From: JBDNFP01 sp041689775
GTDB lineage: Bacteria > Bacteroidota > Bacteroidia > Cytophagales > Spirosomataceae
DNA: 50,956 bases
Reading direction: 5' to 3'
Assembly: GCA_041689775.1 (NCBI GenBank)
Contig: JBDNFP010000255.1
Span: forward strand, 1 to 50,956
Shown here piece after piece: positions 15,266 through 24,931 of this stretch. Each line of letters opens with the position of its first letter. Position 1 is the stretch's first letter. The notes below the pieces were generated by a model. It was not told where the DNA came from, ran no database searches, and saw nothing but the letters and a program-made list of their open reading frames with translations. The position numbers and the translations under genes are program-made.

Positions 15266-17977
15266 TTATTTACCTCCCTGACCTTTGGAAGCCTGAGCGG
15301 AGAAAAGCGGACTCTTCTCGTTACCCCCAGCCTTCAAGTATGCTATGAGATCTTTGAGCTCATCTTCGTTGAGGCTATTAATCAGACCGGGTAGCATGAT
15401 GGATATCCCCGAGTAGGTGCTGGAAGCGACGTCTTTCTTCAGTACCTTTTGGACCATATCAGGCGCAAAAGGATTCTGCGAAACGTAGTAGGCTAGCTTG
15501 TCTTCGTTGGTAATTCTGCCCACAATCGACTCTCCGTTTTTAAGGACAATCTGAGTAGCAGCATATTGGTCAGAAATGACGTTGTTTGGCTCAATGATTG
15601 ATTCCAGAATGTCTTTGGTCGAGAAACGTGTTGCTAGTTGCGTCAGATCAGGACCAATGTTGCCACCTTCTCCTTTCATGGCGTGGCAGCGTCCACACGT
15701 GATCGCATTGTACATGTCCTTACCCTGTTGGTAGTTACGATTCGAGAGGTTTTCTACCATCGGAAGTGCCGTAGCAACCTCCCATCCCTTACCGGGTCCC
15801 TTGGGGTATACAGCCTGTGCGAGGTCGTTTCCGTTGGATGTTAACAGCTCCGCTCCCGAGAGCTTATCGAAGTAGTCGCGCTTATCCGCGGATACATTGG
15901 CCAAAGCCATTTTCCGGGCCTTGTCGACGAAGCCAATGTAGCTTCTTCCGGCCTGGAACGTAAATGCCTTCCGGTACCACTTAAAATACTTCTCCTGCGT
16001 TGCGGAAGTCCAGCCAGTTTTGGCGGCGCTCAGCATCGTAGCGAGGTAGGTTTGCTGCGCGGGAGGCATTTTCTCCAGTGTCTTGGCGATGTCCATACCA
16101 TACTGCGGATTACGCATAATCAGGTCGGCAGAAGAAGTTGCGGTTTCGCCACCGGGCATGTTGTTGCCTTGATCATCTTTCTTATCCATCAAAGCGAGTG
16201 TTTTGGTAATGACACCGGGTGCTTCGAGAGTAACCAACATCCTGGCTAATGAGCGATTCAGCTCATTAGAGTTGGAGGGATAGTTAGGGTTAAGATACGT
16301 AATCAATTGCTGCTTTTGGGCTGCATCGGGAGCTCCCATGCGAAGATGTATAAGTTCGAAAGCACGAATCAATTCAATTTGATGAGGTTCGCTCAGACTT
16401 TTGAAATTTATCTTCATTAGGTTAGCATTGAGGGCAGTTTTGGCACTTGTGGGGCCGGTACGAGCCAAACCAATACCAGCGTTGATGGCTGTTAATGGGT
16501 CTTTTTCCTGCAATGCTTTTTCTTGCCACTGACTTACGGGCTGATGTTCCAAAGCGAGACGAGCCGCGTAGCGAACAAAGCGATCGGGGTTGTTGAGTTG
16601 TGGCCAAGCCGCCGCGACCGCCGCTGGGTTAGGACCTTCGTGGAATTTTTCCAGGCTGCGGCGCAGCATGTTCTCTTTGCTAACCGGGGGTACCGGAGTT
16701 GAAGAAAGTAATGCGTCGTTTCCCGTGTAGTAAACCCGATACATATCTGATTCCAGACGACGACCGCCCGTCAGGAAGTACAAGGCACCGTCGGGGCCAA
16801 TTACTCCGTCCGTTAGGGGTAAGGATACTCCCGAAAGAAATTCTTCGCGCTCAGCGGTGAAGGTAGAACCCGATGGTTTGAGGTGAATAGCGTGCACTAT
16901 ACCAAAGCTCCAATCGAAAGCTAAGAGGGTATTCTTGTATTTGGCAGGAAATTATGCGTTGCTTGCGTGTAGCATGCTGGTGGGTGAGCCCTGACCAATA
17001 TTAATAACGGGGGGCAGGTTGTCGGGCCAAGCCGGAGACCATTTGCTGTTACCGGTGCGCCAGCCAAACTCACTGGCACTAGTTGCGTGGCAAATACGCG
17101 TTGGGCGGTACCAAGGAGTACCAATATCCCATTCCATGTCGGCATCGTACACAAACAGATCACCGGTTTCGTTGAAAGTCATGTCAAAAGCATTCCGGTA
17201 GCCGGCACTGATTAGTTCCCAATTTTTGCCTTCGGGATCAACATTAGCAACCCATCCACCCGGAGCCATACGGTCGTTGGCGTGGCCACGGGGATCTTTG
17301 ATAAGCGGGAAGAGGTTGTCTTGCTGCCAAGTTTTCGGCAGGCGATAGGCGTCCATGTTAGGAGCGTCGGTATGGTTTCCGGAAATTACGTAGAGTGATT
17401 TCTTATCGGGCGAAAGAATAATACTGTGCGGGCCGTGCTCGCCGTTCCCTTCAAGTTCTTTCAGAAGCGTTACCTTATCGTATTGGTCGTCGCCGTTGGT
17501 ATCCTGTAAACGATAAAAACCGCTATGACGGGGTAGTTCGGGAGTTACCCGGTTGTTTACCATCACATAAAGGCTATTGAATGCGTACAATAGGCCGTGG
17601 GCAGTACCCATTCTTTGTTCCTTACTTCCGTCGCCAATTTTTAATTTTTCCACTTTGGGAGTGGTGGAGCCCGATCCGATAGCCGGGATCGTAATCCGGT
17701 AGAGTACTCCGTATTGGTCAGAGGCAATCATGCGGCCTTTGTCATCAAAAGCCATGGAAACCCAGGATCCCTGGTCATTCTCGGAAGGGCTGTACAAGTG
17801 CTCAGCTTTAAAGCCGGGCTGTAATTTAAGTTTGTCCACCTTCGATTGATCAGGCCGGACGTGCGTTGGAGCAAAGGGCGCTATCTTTGTATAGAAGGCA
17901 CCCATCACGACCACCACACCTATGCCCAATAACGCCTTTTTGAGGGCGGAGCGGGCTGTTAAATACTTTTTAAACAT
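15266..17977 (-). pseudogene. Exported beta-propeller / HEAT / cytochrome c protein, interrupted by an in-frame TAA
   Basis: One reading frame of 904 codons broken at codon 342 (TAA on the minus strand, 16952-16954). The upstream part has a membrane/signal segment (ALLGIGVVVVMGAFY) and a sorbosone-dehydrogenase-like propeller (LQPGFKAEHLYSP, GSWVSMAFDDKGRMIASDQ, SGNHTDAPNMDAY, SEFGWRTG). The part after the stop continues the same domain without loss of frame (FPAKYKNTLLAFDWSFG, then GVIGPDGALYFLTGGRR), followed by a helical HEAT-like region and a C-terminal cytochrome c with CGRCH and NIGPDLT. AAA to TAA is the simplest change, giving a Lys in NA-K-FPAKY. This is the Planctomycetes-type membrane-bound dehydrogenase/cytochrome architecture, acting in the periplasm. 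It is either a true nonsense mutation or a base-call error; the rest shows no decay. Without readthrough the cytochrome part would not be made. Confidence 0.85.
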
Positions 17978-18095
17978 GTGATTGTGATTTATATAATTCG
18001 TAAATGAATTCTTTTTTAGAAAAAAGAGGAGAGTGCTGGATACTTACTTACAAGAAGGCCTAACAATTTCAAAAGATACCAATTATACATAAATT

Positions 18096-18136
18096 AAACT
18101 GCAAGCCCACGATATTATTCTGTGGACTTGCAGTTT
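18096..18136 (-). terminator. Terminator directly after susD-like gene
   Basis: AAACTGCAAGCCCAC (18096-18110) pairs with GTGGACTTGCAGTTT (18122-18136), 14 of 15 positions matching. It begins 6 bases after the SusD stop codon and is followed on the minus strand by an AT-rich tract. It closes the SusC-SusD transcript. Confidence 0.75.
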
Positions 18137-18141
18137 TGGAG

Positions 18142-19653
18142 TTAAAAATTGGGGGTCAAATCAGCTTCTGCGGCTGGCAGGCCATAGTAGAGAGCCAAGT
18201 TAGTATAGGCATCGCCAGGTACAAATCCTGCTTCTGGATAGTAGTACTTCGCTTTATCCGCTTTTACCCTGTTTCCGTAGGCCGTAATTACCTCTATCAG
18301 CCGTCCGGTACGTACCAAGTCGTGTAGTCTTTTGGACTCGAAGGCGAGTTCAACTCTGCGTTCTTGATAGATAGCTGTCCGAAGTTGGGTTTGAGACGAA
18401 GCCGTGGCAGGATCAAGTCCGGCCCGGGTACGTACCTGGTTTAAATAAGGTGCTGCCTCGCCCAGCTTGTTTTGCTCCATCAAAGCTTCTGCTAAGAAAA
18501 GCAGCACTTCCGAATAGCGGTAGACGGGCCAGTTCATACCGTGATTACCATGCAAGGCGTGAGGCTTGGCATATTTCTTAATGTAGGGAAATACCTGATT
18601 TTTATGCAAAGCCCCAGTCAGAGTAATGGATCCTATCGAAACATCTTTGCGCTTATCACCTAGTTCGTAAGCGGCTATGATGTCAGGAGTTGGAATGTTG
18701 TTTCCTTCTCCTGTAATAGGCTGTGGGTTTGAGGTACCTGTAATGGTCACTAGCTCATTGGGTGCCATAGGTGCAGGGAGCATTGCATACAGGAAGCTAC
18801 CGTTGAGGCCTTGTGACCCTTCCAGATACTGTACCTCAAATACTGATTCACGGTTATTTTTATTTCCGGAAGTAGTCGAAAAAACATTGGCATAGTCTGG
18901 GATTAGGCTGTACTCGTTGCTAGTCACGATGGTTTTGAGTAGTGCTTCAGCTTCGGCCCATTTCTTCTGAATCATGTACACGTTGGCCAATAGGGCTCCG
19001 GCAGACCCAGAGGTAGCCCGACCAGCTTCCTGAACTGATTTTTTAGGAAGTAAGGTTAAAGCCTCCTGTGCATCTTTTAGTATCTGAGCATACAACACGT
19101 CAGCGGTTGCCAGCGGTTGTGCAGCAGCGGTGCGCTCGGCTACGGGTACAAGGTGGAGGGGAGCCTGGTTAAAATACCGGACCAACTCAAAGTAAGCAAG
19201 AGCCCTCAGAAATAGGGCTTGTCCTTTCAAGTTGCTCCTGGATGCTTCGGGCATCTCCACTCCATCAATCAATGCCAGAACCTGATTGGTACGGGCTATA
19301 ATCTGATAGTTTTGACGATACATGTTCAGAACGTTTCCATTGGTAGTGATACCATTTGCCGTCGGAACATTGAAATCGGCCAAGTTACCCTGGTTTTCGG
19401 TAGCTCCAAACAGGATGTTACGAACGTAACGGGCATTATCGGAGTGTTGCTCACTGAGAAGCATAGACAAACCGTTGTGTATGGACCGGAGGGGTACGTA
19501 GGCTCCGTTGACAGCTTGTTGAAAGTCAGCTTCTGTTTTGAAAAAGGTAACTGAGCTGAGGGCGGTTTCTGGCGGTACGGTTAGAAAATCATCCGTATTA
19601 CAACTTGCCAGGCCCATACTGAGGAAGCAGGTTAATATGAGTGCTTTTTTCAT
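18142..19653 (-). CDS. SusD/RagB family nutrient-binding outer-membrane lipoprotein
   Basis: 503 residues; signal peptide ending LASC with Cys18 as lipidation site. Typical SusD features are DDFLTVPPETALSS after the anchor, TEADFQQAVNGAYVPLRSI, the TPR-like helices (GQALFLRALAYFELVRYFNQAPL), PYLNQVRTRAGLD and the C-terminal YQERRVELAFESKRLHDLVR. It caps the partner TonB-dependent receptor encoded 54 bp upstream and delivers ligand from the cell surface. Together they form the outer-membrane half of the uptake route whose inner-membrane half may be the ABC transporter at 1.4-5.0 kb. The ligand is unknown; no surface glycoside hydrolase of a recognised family lies next to the pair. Confidence 0.95.
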   Translation of the reverse strand: MKKALILTCFLSMGLASCNTDDFLTVPPETALSSVTFFKTEADFQQAVNGAYVPLRSIHNGLSMLLSEQHSDNARYVRNILFGATENQGNLADFNVPTANGITTNGNVLNMYRQNYQIIARTNQVLALIDGVEMPEASRSNLKGQALFLRALAYFELVRYFNQAPLHLVPVAERTAAAQPLATADVLYAQILKDAQEALTLLPKKSVQEAGRATSGSAGALLANVYMIQKKWAEAEALLKTIVTSNEYSLIPDYANVFSTTSGNKNNRESVFEVQYLEGSQGLNGSFLYAMLPAPMAPNELVTITGTSNPQPITGEGNNIPTPDIIAAYELGDKRKDVSIGSITLTGALHKNQVFPYIKKYAKPHALHGNHGMNWPVYRYSEVLLFLAEALMEQNKLGEAAPYLNQVRTRAGLDPATASSQTQLRTAIYQERRVELAFESKRLHDLVRTGRLIEVITAYGNRVKADKAKYYYPEAGFVPGDAYTNLALYYGLPAAEADLTPNF

Positions 19654-19707
19654 TCTATCTAGTATTTAGAATTAGGAAAGTAAATATTAGTTGACTCAGG
19701 CAATTGC

Positions 19708-22700
19708 CTAGAAATTAAGATTAATACCAATGCTTGATGTACGTGGCACCGGGTAGTTAGACAACTCCACCCCGGGGCTCAGGTTACCGCCGTCACCCTG
19801 TCCGTTTGACTGGGCACTGGTTTCAGGATTAGGTCCGCCCCAATACTTGGTAAATACAGCGGCCTGCTGAATAGATGCGTATAGTCTTGCGGACCGGAAA
19901 AATTTGTTCTTCGTACTGATGGTGTAGCCCAGCGTGATGTTCTTGATGGTGAAGAAAGAAGCATCCGCTACAAAACGACTATTTTGCCAGTCACGTTCAA
20001 TACCAGTTACGGTTCCGCCACCCACGGTGGTACCGAAGAATCCTTTTCCGGGATTCTCTTCTGATCGGAACCGGTCTTTCACTGTTTTCATCAGATTAAA
20101 CACTCCGTCAAGGTTCGTTGTGCTATACAGGTGGCGTACCCAAAGTTGATTGCCGTACGAACCTGAACCTACGATACTTAGGTCAAAATTGCCGTACTGG
20201 AAGTTGTTGGTAATCCCATAGATAAACTTGGGAAACGGATTGCCTAAAATCGTGCGGTCGTCGTTGTTACCCCCGTTAGTAAGTACGCCATCGCCATTAA
20301 CATCCACCAGCTTTATACTACCTACCGTAGAGCGGCCGGGCACAATGGGAGAGTTTTTTAAATCTTCGGCGTTCAGATATACTCCATCAGCCAAGTGGCC
20401 GTAAAACTGTGCGAAGGGCTTACCTACTTGGGTGATGTGGTGCTGACCATATACGCGATCGATTCCATTAGCTAAGGCTACGACTTTGTTCCGATTGAAA
20501 GAAATATTGGCATTGGTAGTCCATTGGAACTTTCCAGTGGTATTGCGGGTAGTCAGCGCTACTTCGTGTCCCCAGAACTTGATCTCCCCAATGTTATCAT
20601 TGAAGTTTCCGAACCCAGATTCCTGTGGGATTTGTACAGCATACAAGAGGTTAGTGGTATTTTTGGTGTAATAATCATAACTCAATTGGATACGGTCATT
20701 GAGCAAGCCTAGATCAAAACCCAAGTCCAGTTGCTGTGTAGTCTCCCAGCCAAGATTTGCGTTGGCCAGGGAGGTTACCACGGAACCAGCCGCTACGTTG
20801 TTTCCAAATACGGCATTGACCGTGTTATTGATCAAGGCATATTGGGTGTAGTTGCCAATATTATTGTTTCCCGTTATACCAAAGCTAGCTCTCAGCTTTG
20901 CAAAGGAAATTTTCGTTTGGTTTTGCAGGAAATTTTCGTCGGATAAAACCCAGCCAGCCGACACCGATGGGAAGGTACCCCAGCGATTATCCGAACCAAA
21001 GCGCGAGGATCCGTCCCGGCGAATAGAGGCAGTGAACAGGTACTTACCTTTGTAGTTGTAAGTTAGGCGCGAAAGCAGAGAGGTCAGCGACCATTCTTGT
21101 ACGCCACTGTTGGTCCCATTCCGATTGACGTTGATGGCACCCTGTATTGTAGGTAGGCGATCGTCGGAATAGGTATCTGCCTGGATACGGCTTGACTCAC
21201 GTCGGTAGCGCTGATTGGTATATCCTCCCAAAATTTCGAAGTTATGTTGACCAAAACTCTTGGCATAGGTAGCCAGGTTTTCGTTCAGCCATCCAAAATC
21301 CTGAATGTACTCCCGGACGGAAACGGCCGTAGTAGGCACTGGCGTGTTGATAGCGCTGGTAGCGGTGGAAGGGTTGAAAAAGAAGAAGTTCTGGTTGAGT
21401 AACTCCGCGTTGATCGTCGACTTCAGCGTTAATCCCTTGATAGGACGATATTCTACATAACCATTGGAAATAATGTTGGTACTTTTAGTTTCATTAATGA
21501 GCTCATCAGCGGCCCTTACCCAGTTAGCATACGCGAAAATATTTCCAGTACTAGACGGGAAGCGGTTGAATTTGGTTAGTTCGCCATTGTCGTCACGGAT
21601 CGGCATCACCGGCCAGGTATGCAAGGCGTTGAACAAGATTCCCGTACCACGGTCACCGTCGGTGCGAGGAGTGTTGTCGTATACATACGATGGCGCAATA
21701 TTGAACCCTACCGTTACCTTATCAGATACTTTATACTCAGAGTTCATGCGTAGCGAATAACGCTTGTAAGTGTTGTTTAGTACAACTCCTTGTTGATTAA
21801 AAAACCCGGCTACTACCGCTGTGCTCAAACGATCCTTATTGGACGTCAAAGTCAGGTTATAACTCTGTATAGGAGCCCGGCGCAGCAGGGCATCGTACCA
21901 ATCGTTATTTTTTCCTTCGTACGATGACGGATTCTGAAACTCGACGGGCACTGGCTGCTTAGCATCCTCATAGTACTCTTTCTTGAACTGCGCAAATTCT
22001 ACGGCATCCATCATTTGCAGGCGTCCTTTCATCGGTACAATTTGCGTTCCAACGAAGCTGTTGAAGCTCACGTTAGTCTGCCCGCTTTTTCCTCTTTTGG
22101 TGGTGATCAGCACTACACCATTGGCGGCTCTGGAACCATATAGCGAAGTTGAAGCCGCATCCTTAAGTACTGTGATGTCTTCAATTTCATCAGGGTTTAG
22201 TGCGCCGATATTTCCAGTAATCGGGAATCCATCAACCACGTATAGAGGTTCGCTTCCCCCCGACACCGACAATTGCCCTCTAATCCTGATGTTCATACCT
22301 TGGCCGGGCTTTCCGGTGGTTTGGTTGATCTGAACTCCGGCGAGGCGTCCTTGCAGCTTTTGCCCTATCTGTGATACCGGAATATCCATCAGTTCTTTTC
22401 CGGATATTGACTGCACAGCACCAGTCACTTCCTTCTTGGTTTGACTACCGTAGCCTACTACGATCACCTCGGAAAGAGATTTGGTGTCAGTCTTCATAGT
22501 AACGTTAATGACTGATCGGCCATTAATTGGCTCTTCAACACTCATAAAACCTACGTAAGAAAAGATCAGGGTTCCAGTGGAGGCAGGCGTGTTAACGGTA
22601 TACTCCCCGGAGGCGTTGGTGGTGGTGCCGGTGGTGGTACCTTTTACCACTACGCTTACTCCTGGTAAAGCCGCTCCGGTTTCATCATAGACCTTTCCTG

Positions 22701-22857
22701 AAATACCAGCAGCGGGTTTGTTTACGCTACCATGAGCAAAAGAAGATGTGAAAATAAGCGGTGTAAGAAGAAGGCAAACGAGCAAAATTCGGTTCAGACG
22801 TGCGGTAAGTAATCGGCACGACGAACCTTGGAATTGTAAATGTCGCAATTCGTTCAT
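19708..22857 (-). CDS. SusC/RagA family TonB-linked outer-membrane receptor
   Basis: 1049 residues from MNELRHLQFQ; an alternative start 39 bases earlier (22896) would add MLSYFFQNKTLKT. Order of domains: signal segment (ILLVCLLLTPLIFTSSFAHG), a carboxypeptidase-regulatory-like repeat (ISGKVYDETGAALPGVSVVV), a TonB-box-like ITYVxxG analogue SEVIVVGYGSQTKKEVTGAV, the plug with GxxPLYVVDGFPI and EDITVLKDAASTSLYGSRAA, then a long beta-barrel ending PVPRTSSIGINLNF with a terminal Phe. It is the TonB-driven channel for an oligosaccharide or similar nutrient, working with the SusD protein encoded next. Length is normal for SusC. No linked anti-sigma/sigma factor or hybrid two-component regulator is present in the window. 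Confidence 0.95.
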   Translation of the reverse strand: MNELRHLQFQGSSCRLLTARLNRILLVCLLLTPLIFTSSFAHGSVNKPAAGISGKVYDETGAALPGVSVVVKGTTTGTTTNASGEYTVNTPASTGTLIFSYVGFMSVEEPINGRSVINVTMKTDTKSLSEVIVVGYGSQTKKEVTGAVQSISGKELMDIPVSQIGQKLQGRLAGVQINQTTGKPGQGMNIRIRGQLSVSGGSEPLYVVDGFPITGNIGALNPDEIEDITVLKDAASTSLYGSRAANGVVLITTKRGKSGQTNVSFNSFVGTQIVPMKGRLQMMDAVEFAQFKKEYYEDAKQPVPVEFQNPSSYEGKNNDWYDALLRRAPIQSYNLTLTSNKDRLSTAVVAGFFNQQGVVLNNTYKRYSLRMNSEYKVSDKVTVGFNIAPSYVYDNTPRTDGDRGTGILFNALHTWPVMPIRDDNGELTKFNRFPSSTGNIFAYANWVRAADELINETKSTNIISNGYVEYRPIKGLTLKSTINAELLNQNFFFFNPSTATSAINTPVPTTAVSVREYIQDFGWLNENLATYAKSFGQHNFEILGGYTNQRYRRESSRIQADTYSDDRLPTIQGAINVNRNGTNSGVQEWSLTSLLSRLTYNYKGKYLFTASIRRDGSSRFGSDNRWGTFPSVSAGWVLSDENFLQNQTKISFAKLRASFGITGNNNIGNYTQYALINNTVNAVFGNNVAAGSVVTSLANANLGWETTQQLDLGFDLGLLNDRIQLSYDYYTKNTTNLLYAVQIPQESGFGNFNDNIGEIKFWGHEVALTTRNTTGKFQWTTNANISFNRNKVVALANGIDRVYGQHHITQVGKPFAQFYGHLADGVYLNAEDLKNSPIVPGRSTVGSIKLVDVNGDGVLTNGGNNDDRTILGNPFPKFIYGITNNFQYGNFDLSIVGSGSYGNQLWVRHLYSTTNLDGVFNLMKTVKDRFRSEENPGKGFFGTTVGGGTVTGIERDWQNSRFVADASFFTIKNITLGYTISTKNKFFRSARLYASIQQAAVFTKYWGGPNPETSAQSNGQGDGGNLSPGVELSNYPVPRTSSIGINLNF

Positions 22858-23385
22858 AGTTTTAAGAGTTTTATTTTGAAAAAAATAGGATAACATACCT
22901 CACATCAATCTTCCTGGAAAAATGCAAAAGAGGTATTTCAATCAGAACCGACGGTGTTGACGCACTGTCGGTTTTTTGTTTTTACATAGTGTGAAAAAGG
23001 TTTAGGGTTAGATACTGATGTTAGACTTAGTGCTAGTTAAAGTTTAGGAATAGTCGGTTCTCACTCAATGTAAAAAATAAATTTCCTACTATTTTTAGTT
23101 TAATAAATACAAAACTAAAACACTTCCATTTTTAACTGTCCTATACTGTGTCAGGAGGGGAATTAATGCGGCGATATTTGTTCTATTTCTGAGTTCATTA
23201 CCTTGAGAAAGGGATGAAACTGCTGCCTCGAACAGAGGCGAGGAGTCGGATGTAATAGTTTGTTAGCGTGCGGGTTGAGGTCATGAGTAGGACCTAAACA
23301 GCAAGAAGAATCGCAGGAAATATGCCCTTGCAGCAGAAAGAACAGAACTCTCTCAATTATTTTAAAGGAGCATATTTTTATCTAT
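22858..23385. other. Long 5' region of susC-like gene
   Basis: About 530 bp without a recognised gene between the DUF1501 stop and SusC start. It holds a minus-strand -7-like box TAGTTTTG (23110-23117 on the complement) with no good -33 partner, a strong hairpin at 22947-22972, and two small hairpins near 23225-23245 and 23280-23305. A 13-codon plus-strand reading frame at 23214-23255 is preceded by a purine-rich GAGAAAGGG. The stretch 23195-23345 is less AT-rich than its surroundings. Confidence 0.4.
22947..22977 (+). terminator. Hairpin plus T-run upstream of susC-like gene
   Basis: ACCGACGGTG pairs with CACTGTCGGT (one G-T wobble) around a 6-base loop and is followed on the plus strand by TTTTTTGTTTTT. 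The shape is that of a terminator for rightward transcription, but no rightward gene is recognised. In the leftward SusC transcript the same hairpin would lie about 90 bases before the start codon. Confidence 0.55.
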
Positions 23386-24825
23386 TTATATTAATAAGTC
23401 CATCACAGCTTTGCCTTTACCATCAGGGGTAGTGTAGAAAGGTCGCTTTTCAATTTCATAATTGGTATCGGGTGAAATCCCTAAAGCGTGGTAGATAGTC
23501 TGATGAATACCGTCAATTTTTATTGGGTTTTCGATGGTTTTACACGGACGCTCGTCCGCTGTTTTTCCGTATACGTGTCCACGTTTGACACCCCCGCCAA
23601 ACATAAGTACCGAGCAACCGTCCGTAAAATGGCGGTGCATTCCGTAAAACTTTATGTCAGAAAGTATATCCGGCTGTTTTACTTGCTCCTTTACTTTGGC
23701 GCCGGGGCGGCCTTCTACCATCATATCACGGCTGAACTCGCTGGCTAAAATAATCAGAGTGCGATCAAGATGCCCGGTTTTATCCAGATCAGCGATAAGT
23801 TGGGCTACCGGTCCGTCAATCATTTTCTTCATATCTGCCATGCGGGTGTGGCCGTTTTCGTGGGTATCAAAGCCCTTGAACGGCTCGTACTCGGTGGTTA
23901 CGCTGATAAAGCGAGCTCCTTGTTCGGTCAAGCGGCGAGCCAGTAAACAACCTAAGCCAAAACGTCCGGTATTATATATGTCATAGCTTTCCTTGGGCTC
24001 GGTGCTAAGATCAAAGGCCTTTGCCTCGGGTGAATTGAGAAGCATATAAGCTTGCTCCATGGAGCGGCGGAGAGATTCTTTCTGGTAGTCGCTACCATAC
24101 TCGCCCATCGGACTCGTATTGATGAGGTCGTTATAGAGCTGATTGCGCCGTTCGAAGCGCTTGGTGTCCATACCCACGGGCGGACGCACACTTTCTAATC
24201 CCTGACTCGGGTCAGGAATGGCGAAAGGCCCAAACTCATTGCCCAGAAAACCAGCGGTATGGAATGCCTTTAACTCTTCGGCTTCGCCCACGGAAAACCT
24301 TTGACCAATGTCAACAAAGGCCGGAATAACCGGATTTTTGGGACCCAATTCCTTAGCAATCCAGGCTCCGATGTGGGGAGCGGCTACGGTTTGTGGTGGT
24401 TCGTAGCAGGTATGCCAGTTATATTGGTGCCGCGAGTGTAGTATATGTCCAAGATCAGAGGCTACGTAGGAGCGGATCAGGGTACCTTTATCCATCACTT
24501 TCCCGATAGATTGCAGTCCCTCAGAAAAATGGATGCCGTCGAGCGCGGTGGGCATAGAGGGGAAGGTACTTAGTACCCGGTTGCCTTCCATATCTTTCTC
24601 GAAAGGAGTATAGCGTTTTGGGTCGAAGGTTTCGGTATGCGCCATACCTCCGGCCATCCACAGCAATATGACGGTGTCGGCAGTACCATTGGTTTGGCCC
24701 GGTTGCTTACAACCGGAAAGCAAGTTGGCTACAGGAGCTCCGGCGGCGAGTGCTGCTAATGTGGCGGCACTCGTTCTTTGCAGAAATTCTCTTCTGTTCC
24801 AGGTATATTTCAAGTTATTAGCCAT
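23386..24825 (-). CDS. DUF1501 family exported protein (sulfatase-like fold)
   Basis: 479 residues. The N-terminus has a twin-arginine-like signal (NRREFLQRTSAATLAALAAG) ending at LLSGC, so a Tat-exported lipoprotein is possible. DUF1501 (PF07394) landmarks: VILLWMAGGMAHTETFDPK, GTLIRSYVASDLGHILHSRHQYNW (split across two segments), FGLGCLLARRLTEQGARFISV, FDTHENGHTRM and LDRTLIILASEFSR. The fold is related to alkaline-phosphatase/sulfatase enzymes. DUF1501 genes typically sit next to DUF1549/DUF1553 cytochrome genes, as here (106 bp upstream). The biochemical role is not established; periplasmic location is inferred. Confidence 0.88.
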   Translation of the reverse strand: MANNLKYTWNRREFLQRTSAATLAALAAGAPVANLLSGCKQPGQTNGTADTVILLWMAGGMAHTETFDPKRYTPFEKDMEGNRVLSTFPSMPTALDGIHFSEGLQSIGKVMDKGTLIRSYVASDLGHILHSRHQYNWHTCYEPPQTVAAPHIGAWIAKELGPKNPVIPAFVDIGQRFSVGEAEELKAFHTAGFLGNEFGPFAIPDPSQGLESVRPPVGMDTKRFERRNQLYNDLINTSPMGEYGSDYQKESLRRSMEQAYMLLNSPEAKAFDLSTEPKESYDIYNTGRFGLGCLLARRLTEQGARFISVTTEYEPFKGFDTHENGHTRMADMKKMIDGPVAQLIADLDKTGHLDRTLIILASEFSRDMMVEGRPGAKVKEQVKQPDILSDIKFYGMHRHFTDGCSVLMFGGGVKRGHVYGKTADERPCKTIENPIKIDGIHQTIYHALGISPDTNYEIEKRPFYTTPDGKGKAVMDLLI

Positions 24826-24931
24826 TAGGTTGTCGTTAGCGGTTAGGTGAATAGGTTGTTAGGGAGTGGAAGGCTGTGGCCCGCGCAGCTAAGACCCAAC
24901 TCCTATAAGCTACGAACCTAAGACCTAAAAA

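Noticed and set aside
16952..16954. Stop-codon recoding (readthrough, selenocysteine or pyrrolysine) of the TAA
   Set aside because: Selenocysteine uses TGA and pyrrolysine TAG; no recoding structure is evident after the TAA, and AAA to TAA is a one-base change.
22947..22977. Riboswitch for SusC
   Set aside because: The single hairpin with T-run faces rightward, away from SusC, and no known aptamer consensus was recognised in the leader.
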